Shown piece after piece: positions 59,408 to 64,000 of a stretch of DNA of 64,000 bases; the first letter of the stretch is position 1, and the number at the start of each line of letters is the position of its first letter. The notes beneath the pieces were generated by a model that was given only the letters and a program-made list of their open reading frames with translations, was not told the origin of the DNA and did not search any database. A program made the position numbers and the translations under genes. The stretch is from Spartobacteria bacterium. Lineage in GTDB: Bacteria; Verrucomicrobiota; Verrucomicrobiia; Chthoniobacterales; UBA10450. Where the stretch lies: contig JAJPGZ010000002.1 in assembly GCA_021325495.1 (NCBI GenBank), positions 673,153 through 737,152 of the forward strand, written 5' to 3'.

Positions 59408-60277
59408 TCAATCGCGCTCGGGAGCGAGCACGCGCAGGGCTTTTTCCCTGATCTGAAACTCCACCGGACAGATGCCGACCAGCTCGCCGTCGAGCTCGAC
59501 CGGAACGTCTTCGTTACTGGAAACACGCAGGCGTTTCGTTTGGAAATACTCGATCTCCGGTACGCGAATTTCCGAGCTGAAAAAAACTTCCTGGAGGTAA
59601 CGAATGATTTCGAAGTAACCGAGTTGTTTGAAAACGATGACGTCGAGCAGGCCGTCGTCGATCACGGCTTGTTTAAAAAATGGGAATGGACCGCCGTAGC
59701 GCCGGCCATTTCCAATGAGCACGAAGGAGCCTTCCATTTTCTCGCGATCATGCGCTTCGATGAAAAGCTGCGGCGGCTTGCGCGCGGCGATCTGGGCCGC
59801 GGAAATCAAATAACTCACCGGGCCGAAGTTTTCTTTTAAACTCGCGCTCGTTTCCTTGACCGCCTGCGCGTCGAGGCCAACGCCCGCAAGCTGCACGAAA
59901 TGTTTCCCGTTCGCGCTTGGAAGATCGACAATGCGGGTGTGGTCGCGTTCGATCACGCGCCAGCACGATTCGAGATCGTGAGACGGCAGGCCGAGCTCGG
60001 ATGCAAAAACGTTGACCGTTCCCATCGGCAGAAGTCCGAGCGTCGCTTCCGTACCGGCCAATCCGTTTACGACTTCATTGATGGTGCCATCGCCGCCGGC
60101 GGCCACGATTTTTGTGAAGCCTTCACTCGCGGCATGACGCGCGAGTGTTTCCGCGTCCCCCGGTTGGGAAGTCGCGCAGACCTGGCAGTTTTGCGCGAGC
60201 GATTCAACACGCGTTCGCCAACGCCGGGCGCGATCGCTGTTCGCCGCCGGATTCAAAATAACGACCGTGTCATTCAT
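59408..60277 (-). CDS. Diacylglycerol-kinase-like lipid kinase
   Basis: 289 residues from the ATG at 60277 (MNDTVVILNPAANSD); earlier in-frame codons are rejected because they run through the antisense of the divergent gene. DAGK catalytic motifs: LNPAANSDRARR, VVAAGGDGTINEVVNGL with GGDGT, TLGLLPMGTVNVFASELG, and ELDGELVGICP near the end. YegS/BmrU/DgkB-type members phosphorylate diacylglycerol or other lipids. An 11-mer at 59397 lies just after its stop, in the gap toward the rhomboid. Confidence 0.88.
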   Translation of the reverse strand: MNDTVVILNPAANSDRARRWRTRVESLAQNCQVCATSQPGDAETLARHAASEGFTKIVAAGGDGTINEVVNGLAGTEATLGLLPMGTVNVFASELGLPSHDLESCWRVIERDHTRIVDLPSANGKHFVQLAGVGLDAQAVKETSASLKENFGPVSYLISAAQIAARKPPQLFIEAHDREKMEGSFVLIGNGRRYGGPFPFFKQAVIDDGLLDVIVFKQLGYFEIIRYLQEVFFSSEIRVPEIEYFQTKRLRVSSNEDVPVELDGELVGICPVEFQIREKALRVLAPERD

Positions 60278-60313
60278 CTTTTCTTCAAACATGCGCTGCG
60301 TAACGTTTCCGGC

Positions 60314-61831
60314 GTGCCGAAGTTGCTCCGCCTCGTGCTCGTTCTGCTTTGTGTTGTGGTTGCGCTGTTCGTCATCGTTTTGATCGGCGCGAATCTGTAT
60401 GTCCAATCCCGCGGAACACAAGCCCGCATTGAGCAGGAACTCAGCCAGCGTTTGCACACACCGGTGCGCATTCGCAGCATTGCCGTGACGCCGTGGGGCG
60501 GATTGAGTTTAAGTGGCCTAACGATTCCGCAGGCGACCGCGCCGCCCGGCGGGAATTTTTTGGAAGCGCGTGCGTTCCAAGTGCGCCTGAAGTTTGCCGC
60601 TTTGCTGGCGAAGAAAATCACGATCAAAGAAGTCGTCCTTGTCGATCCAACGGTAGTTTGGTTGCAGGCGCGCGATGGAAAATGGCGATTGCCCGGCGCC
60701 GTCCTCGAGGAGACGGCATCAGTTGCGGCTGAAGAAACGACGGAAGCGACCGAGTCGCCTAACGACAAGCCATCGGCCACGCCGGACGAAGCAGCAGCGC
60801 AGCCGACCGAACGCACTGCAACCTCGTCCACACCGCCACCGTCGAAGCCGATTGTCCAACACATCAGCATTAAGCGCGGCGATTTCTCGTTTCTGAATCG
60901 TTCCGGAACCGCGCTTGCGAAGTTTGCGGGCGTTAATGTTAGATCGACAATCGACGATGATTCCACGTTGCACGGACAGGCGACGGCCGAGCGCGTGGAC
61001 TTGCGCGACCGTTTCGAGCTGACCGAATTACGAACGCCGATTCGATACGCGCCGGCGCAGCTCGAACTTCCGAAGATTTCTGCGCGCGCCGCCGGCGGCG
61101 AATTGAGCGGAAACTTCCTGATCGAGCCGCAATCTCCGAATTCGCCGTTCGATTTCAGCATTAAATTTCGCAGCCTCGACGCCGACCAGCTTGTTAGGCA
61201 GGCGGGCGGGCCGGCGGGCACAATTCAAGGCAAACTCGGCGGCGCATTCGCTGCGAAAGGCCGCGCGTCCGATCAAAGCGCGCTCAAGGGCGCAGGTGAA
61301 TTTTCGCTGCGCGATGGACAATTGCGACAATACAGCTTGCTCGTCGCGCTCGGCCAGATTTTGCAGATCGAAGAATTGACCCAGCTGCATCTCGATCAGG
61401 CGGACGCGAAGTACCATGTCGATCTTGACGTGATCACGGTCGACGAAATCGTTTTGCGTTCGCCCAATCTTCGTCTCACCGCCAACGGCACGGTTGATTT
61501 CGACGGCAAATTGCATCTCAACGCCCAGCTCGCGATCAACGACAAGATCCGCGAGCAACTCTTCAAACCGATGCGCGCGAATTTTCAGCCGCTGAATGAA
61601 GCCGGAATGTCCGCGGTCGATTTTCAAATTACCGGAACGCTCGAGCGACCGAAAACAAACCTGGTCGAGAAAGTTGTCGGTCGTGACATCAAAGATTTGG
61701 GCGATGTCGTTCGTGGTTTTCTCGGCGGCAACAAATCGGAGAAGCCGAAAAAGAAAAGGGCGCGTGACGCGACGCTGCCTAACGAAAGCGCATCCCCGGT
61801 GGACGCAACCGCGGCCTCGCCCACGCCATGA
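60314..61831 (+). CDS. AsmA-like protein, second in the window
   Basis: 505 residues from a GTG at 60314 (MPKLLRLVLVLLC); there is no good ATG before the transmembrane segment at about 4-28. Body: THTPVRIRSIAVTPWGGLSL-type DUF748/AsmA N-domain (HTPVRIRSIAVTPWG), a Pro/Ala/Glu-rich insert (residues about 125-175), and the AsmA C-terminal region (GTIQGKLGGAFAAKGRASDQ, LRLTANGTVDFDGKLHLNAQ). It probably anchors in the inner membrane and helps lipid or protein transport. Divergent from the lipid kinase with a 36-bp gap; the rsmD start overlaps its stop. Confidence 0.75.
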   Translation: MPKLLRLVLVLLCVVVALFVIVLIGANLYVQSRGTQARIEQELSQRLHTPVRIRSIAVTPWGGLSLSGLTIPQATAPPGGNFLEARAFQVRLKFAALLAKKITIKEVVLVDPTVVWLQARDGKWRLPGAVLEETASVAAEETTEATESPNDKPSATPDEAAAQPTERTATSSTPPPSKPIVQHISIKRGDFSFLNRSGTALAKFAGVNVRSTIDDDSTLHGQATAERVDLRDRFELTELRTPIRYAPAQLELPKISARAAGGELSGNFLIEPQSPNSPFDFSIKFRSLDADQLVRQAGGPAGTIQGKLGGAFAAKGRASDQSALKGAGEFSLRDGQLRQYSLLVALGQILQIEELTQLHLDQADAKYHVDLDVITVDEIVLRSPNLRLTANGTVDFDGKLHLNAQLAINDKIREQLFKPMRANFQPLNEAGMSAVDFQITGTLERPKTNLVEKVVGRDIKDLGDVVRGFLGGNKSEKPKKKRARDATLPNESASPVDATAASPTP

Positions 61832-62385
61832 GAGTTATCGCCGGTTCCGCCGGCGGGATTCGACTGCATGTCCCGAAACGGCGCGTGCGGCCGACGATGG
61901 ACCGGGTGAAGGCCGCGATTTTTTCCAGTTTGGGCGAGCAGGTTATCGGTGCACGCGTTGTCGATCTTTTCGCGGGGACCGGCGCGCTCGGTATCGAAGC
62001 GCTCAGTCGCGGCGCGGACTCCGTTTTGTTTATCGACGAAGATCGACAATCGATTGCGGCCATCGAAAAAAATTTGGCGACGACGAAACTGCACGGCCGT
62101 GTGCGACAGCAAGACGTCTTCGATTTTTTGAAACGACGCAACTCGGACGAAAACTTCAACCTTATCTTCGCCGATCCACCATACGAACAAACGAAGACGG
62201 GCGAACGCTTCACCGAAAAACTTTTGACTAACGAAACTTTGCCGCAGCTACTTGAGGCTCACGGCACATTCGTTTTGGAGAAGCGACCGGGAGAACATTT
62301 GCCGAACTCGCCGAAGTGGGATGTGATTCGCGCAAAAACCTACGGCGCGACCGAGGTTTTATTTTTGCAGGTGCGCCCGACATGA
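61828..62385 (+). CDS. rsmD: 16S rRNA (guanine966-N2)-methyltransferase
   Basis: 185 residues. It begins MRVIAGSAGGIRLHVPK, then RPTMDRVKAAIFSSLG, SAM-binding VVDLFAGTGALGIEALSRGA and the catalytic FADPPYEQ (NPPY-type). It methylates G966 of 16S rRNA. It overlaps both neighbours by 4 nt (ATGA), so the AsmA-like, rsmD and waaA genes are one operon. The LFAGTGALG start is preceded by an 11-mer-encoded VVDL (61968), and VLFIDEDRQS contains another (62039). Confidence 0.94.
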   Translation: MRVIAGSAGGIRLHVPKRRVRPTMDRVKAAIFSSLGEQVIGARVVDLFAGTGALGIEALSRGADSVLFIDEDRQSIAAIEKNLATTKLHGRVRQQDVFDFLKRRNSDENFNLIFADPPYEQTKTGERFTEKLLTNETLPQLLEAHGTFVLEKRPGEHLPNSPKWDVIRAKTYGATEVLFLQVRPT

Positions 62386-63662
62386 TCCGCTTTATCTACA
62401 ATCTTCTGTGGCCGATCGGCCTGCTTTTCTTTCTGCCGGCTTATCTGGTGAAGATGTTTCGCCGCGGCGGTTATCGGGAAAAATTCGGACAGCGGCTCGG
62501 TTTGTACGATGTCGATCTTGCGCGGCGTTTGGCGGGCGCGCGCGCGATTTGGTTACATGCGGTCAGTGTGGGAGAAGTCGCAATCGGGTTGAAACTGGCG
62601 GCGAAATTATCGCAACGAAGGATCGTTCTTACGACCACGACGACGACCGGTTTCGCTTTCGCCCGGCAAAACGCGCCTGCGTCGGTCGAAGTCATGTATT
62701 CGCCGCTCGATTTTTGGCCGATCATGCGACGCGCGTTTAATGTGATTCGCCCTGAGCGCATCGTCCTCGTGGAAGCCGAAGTCTGGCCAAATCTTGTTGC
62801 CGAAGCGCGTCAACGAAATGTGCCAGTCGCACTTGTGAACGCGCGCCTGTCGCCGCGATCGGAGGCGCGGTTTCGGAGATTTGCTTCGTTTGTTAGGCCA
62901 ATCTTCCAGCTGCTCGATCTAGTGTGCGTGCAGAACGAAAGCGATATCGGACGTTGGAGGGCGCTCGGGGTCGATCGAGTTGTGCGGACCGGCTCAATCA
63001 AATACGACCCCGAAAACGTCGATGTCGATCCAACGCTGGCGCGAGGCGTTTTGCTTGCGCGCAAGATCGACATCGAACGGCCGGTACTGCTCGGTGGCAG
63101 CACGCACTCCGGTGAAGAAGAGACGCTCGCGAAAGTTTTCCAGCAGCTCCGCTCCTATTTCCCGGATTTGTTTTTGATTCTGGCACCGCGTCACGTCGAA
63201 CGCGCGCGCGGAATAGAAAACGATTTACGCCGACTCGGACTGAATGTCGCGCTACGTTCGCAAGATCGACAATTGGGCTCCGTCGCCGACTGCCTGCTCA
63301 TTGATACAACTGGCGAGCTGCGGCATTGGTATTCGGCTGCGACCGTCATTTTCATCGGCAAAAGCCTGAGTGCGCGCGGTGGACAAAATCCAGCCGAAGC
63401 TATCATCGCGGGAAAACCAGTGGTGTTTGGCCCGCACATGGAGAATTTCGGAGGTCTGGCCGACGTGCTCGTTAGGCGTGACGGGGCCCTTCAGGTGAAT
63501 TCTGCGGAGGAATTACGAAAGGCGATTGTCGATCTTTTGCGTAATCCGGCTCGACGCGAAGAACTCGTGCGCAATGCGAGCGAAGTGTTGTCCGAACATC
63601 GCGGCGCGACTGCGCGGACGGCGAACTTGATTGTCGATCTTGCCAAGCGCGCGCGGGGGTGA
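62382..63662 (+). CDS. waaA: 3-deoxy-D-manno-octulosonic acid transferase
   Basis: 426 residues from the ATG at 62382 (MIRFIYNLLWPIG), overlapping the rsmD stop. One N-terminal transmembrane segment, then two GT-B Rossmann halves: AIWLHAVSVGEVAIGLKL, TTTTTTGFAFA, LVEAEVWPNLVAEA, and the C-domain with VLLGGSTHSGEEE and KSLSARGGQNPAEAI (donor-binding). It adds Kdo from CMP-Kdo to lipid A, showing an LPS-type envelope. Several 11-mers, two in the last 140 bp. Confidence 0.94.
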   Translation: MIRFIYNLLWPIGLLFFLPAYLVKMFRRGGYREKFGQRLGLYDVDLARRLAGARAIWLHAVSVGEVAIGLKLAAKLSQRRIVLTTTTTTGFAFARQNAPASVEVMYSPLDFWPIMRRAFNVIRPERIVLVEAEVWPNLVAEARQRNVPVALVNARLSPRSEARFRRFASFVRPIFQLLDLVCVQNESDIGRWRALGVDRVVRTGSIKYDPENVDVDPTLARGVLLARKIDIERPVLLGGSTHSGEEETLAKVFQQLRSYFPDLFLILAPRHVERARGIENDLRRLGLNVALRSQDRQLGSVADCLLIDTTGELRHWYSAATVIFIGKSLSARGGQNPAEAIIAGKPVVFGPHMENFGGLADVLVRRDGALQVNSAEELRKAIVDLLRNPARREELVRNASEVLSEHRGATARTANLIVDLAKRARG

Positions 63663-63681
63663 ATATTGCCCGCTCTCAATC

Positions 63682-63754
63682 GACCCTATCGTCTAGAGGC
63701 CTAGGACACCGCCCTTTCACGGCGGTAACACGGGTTCGAATCCCGTTAGGGTCG
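63682..63754 (+). tRNA. tRNA-Glu (anticodon TTC)
   Basis: A cloverleaf can be folded: acceptor GACCCTA/TAGGGTC with discriminator G, D arm with the CGTCTAGAGGCCTAGGACA pattern, anticodon stem CCGCC/GGCGG with loop CTTTCAC (anticodon TTC), and T arm CGGGTTCGAATCCCG. CCA is not encoded. It lies 19 bp after waaA. Confidence 0.97.
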
Positions 63755-63824
63755 CTTTGCCGATTCATCTGAGAATATGGCTGGGGCGGAGTTTCGTTTG
63801 CCTAGCCGAAGAAAAAAGTACACA

Positions 63825-63864
63825 AAAAAGCCGCACCGTGGAATGGAACCAAGTGCGGCTTTTT
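63825..63864. terminator. Bidirectional rho-independent terminator
   Basis: AAAAAGCCGCAC (63825-63836) and GTGCGGCTTTTT (63853-63864) form a 12-bp stem with A/T tracts on both sides, so it can end both the tRNA transcript and the opposite-strand gene. Confidence 0.92.
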
Positions 63865-63881
63865 GTTACTAAACTCTTTTC

Positions 63882-64000
63882 TTAGCGAACGCCCATGCCG
63901 CCGCCTTGCGCCGCGTGGCCCTGGGCCGCGTAGCCCTGCGCCGCATGACCTTGGGCCGAATGACCCTGGGCTGCATGGCCTTGAGCGAAGTGTCCGCCGC
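63882..64000 (-). CDS. C-terminal fragment of a Gly/His/Ala/Gln pentapeptide-repeat protein
   Basis: An open minus-strand frame entering from the right edge and ending at TAA 63882-63884. The visible 39 codons read as five-residue units of G-H-A-A-Q type (GHAAQ, GHSAQ, GYAAQ), ending GGGMGVR. The DNA is a degenerate 15-bp tandem repeat. Low-complexity His/Gln/Gly tails of this kind can be metal-binding or cell-surface; the N-terminal part is outside the window, so no family can be assigned. Confidence 0.7.
   Translation of the reverse strand, partial: GGHFAQGHAAQGHSAQGHAAQGYAAQGHAAQGGGMGVR

Larger units (their letters stand above)
4318..63476. repeat. Dispersed word CCTAACRA (about 61 copies)
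   Basis: Hand count of exact CCTAACRA or TYGTTAGG. Plus starts: 4318, 6485, 6876, 7014, 8440, 9881, 9922, 10785, 13393, 15401, 18904, 20687, 21503, 21843, 22598, 25623, 27108, 27768, 28940, 29341, 32638, 32806, 33067, 33637, 33900, 35145, 36015, 40267, 42902, 43506, 53262, 54931, 60517, 60758, 61778. Minus starts: 4647, 7056, 9378, 11268, 11646, 16260, 18566, 19988, 23797, 23962, 28347, 28752, 32188, 34432, 37619, 39625, 42143, 43321, 44640, 47317, 55259, 55903, 58600, 61191, 62890, 63469. Most are preceded by G (GCCTAACRA). Near-variants ending in GG or preceded by other bases are common. About 15-fold above chance for an 8-mer with one two-fold position. Confidence 0.85.
913..63641. repeat. 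Dispersed 11-mer family AAGATCGACAW (about 103 copies)
   Basis: Hand count of exact copies. Plus-strand starts: 913, 972, 2708, 3654, 5716, 6666, 7368, 7830, 9142, 9598, 11440, 11806, 12544, 15981, 16699, 16786, 18787, 20696, 21265, 22337, 22716, 23076, 26138, 27087, 28019, 28264, 28995, 31339, 33409, 35177, 40009, 42410, 48693, 49030, 49966, 52881, 53047, 53062, 54096, 56205, 56706, 57351, 57924, 58374, 59921, 62039, 63063, 63262. Minus-strand starts (WTGTCGATCTT): 1824, 2105, 4453, 5151, 6282, 7480, 8267, 10430, 10746, 10947, 12917, 13043, 13316, 13631, 13924, 14170, 18135, 20010, 23866, 25482, 28654, 28885, 29110, 29329, 30434, 30913, 32067, 32465, 33619, 34476, 34781, 35751, 36842, 36858, 38464, 38831, 40489, 41266, 41576, 41993, 42041, 42317, 43296, 46522, 48083, 48099, 49369, 55270, 56188, 59397, 61416, 61968, 62509, 63526, 63631. 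The base pair before AAGATC is often GC (GCAAGATCGACAW). Some positions may be off by one or a copy missed. Confidence 0.95.

Noticed and set aside
913..63641. The 11-mer as a Chi- or KOPS-like oriented site
   Set aside because: Such sites are strongly biased to one strand within a replichore. Here copies are about equal on both strands, so a strand-orienting role is unlikely for this window.
913..63641. The dispersed words as CRISPR repeats or an insertion-sequence footprint
   Set aside because: Spacing is irregular, copies lie inside conserved genes in all frames, and flanks do not extend as a longer repeat apart from the tandem pairs.

Overview
The window looks like a piece of a Verrucomicrobiota chromosome, probably a soil Spartobacteria/Chthoniobacterales-type lineage. 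This is inferred from several things together. There is a 20S proteasome next to a UBact-type ubiquitin-like tag. MqnC points to futalosine-route menaquinone. IspG is the long form. There is a Gram-negative envelope (BamA, Skp, WaaA, an MsbA-like exporter, AsmA-like proteins). There is also a PEP-CTERM protein and a moderately GC-rich base composition. The DNA is densely coded: I estimate only about 4% is intergenic, and many neighbours overlap by 4 nt.

Layout. 1-5.6 kb: two esterases and a minus-strand run (DUF420, zinc-ribbon protein, LysM protein, accA, exported protein). 5.7-12.4 kb: an AsmA-like protein, nfo, then murA-prmC-prfA-rpmE. 12.4-19.6 kb: an AMP-forming ligase, a double-receiver regulator, a ROK kinase, an MsbA-like exporter, a GYF protein and a LysM protein. 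19.7-23.1 kb: a tight plus-strand array of UBact, prcB, prcA, a cell-wall amidase and a peptidoglycan-binding protein. 23.1-27.2 kb: bamA-skp and a DUF3108 protein. 27.3-36.8 kb: mqnC, a DAO-like oxidase, TPR and crystallin proteins, glpX, a sugar dehydrogenase, a deacylase, a RelE/RelB pair and tdh. 36.8-42.9 kb: cdsA, a GxxExxY cassette, dxr, rseP, ispG. 43.0-52.9 kb: exported proteins (S8 protease, PEP-CTERM protein, dockerin-bearing protein) around typA. 53.1-63.7 kb: yebC, rho, DUF4112, glnE, rhomboid, lipid kinase, an AsmA-like protein, rsmD, waaA and tRNA-Glu. The window ends inside a pentapeptide-repeat protein.

The most unusual feature is not a gene. An 11-base word, AAGATCGACAW (extended consensus about GCAAGATCGACAW), occurs about 103 times in 64 kb by hand count. 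Chance predicts far fewer than one. The copies are almost equally split between strands (48 and 55), lie in all reading frames of conserved enzymes, and are roughly five-fold enriched in the tiny intergenic fraction. They are nearly absent from three large exported-protein genes. A second word, CCTAACRA, occurs about 61 times and often supplies stop codons, sometimes for two convergent genes at once. The first word has the density and strand symmetry of the DNA uptake sequences of Neisseriaceae and Pasteurellaceae, but I know of no such sequence described for this phylum. Function is not established from this window.

Other points: several distinct palindromic repeat families, one sitting in frame inside an enzyme gene; a GxxExxY gene flanked by inverted repeats; a rhomboid with Thr at the catalytic Ser position; a deacylase lacking the usual HxH motif; and convergent coding genes overlapping by 66 nt.
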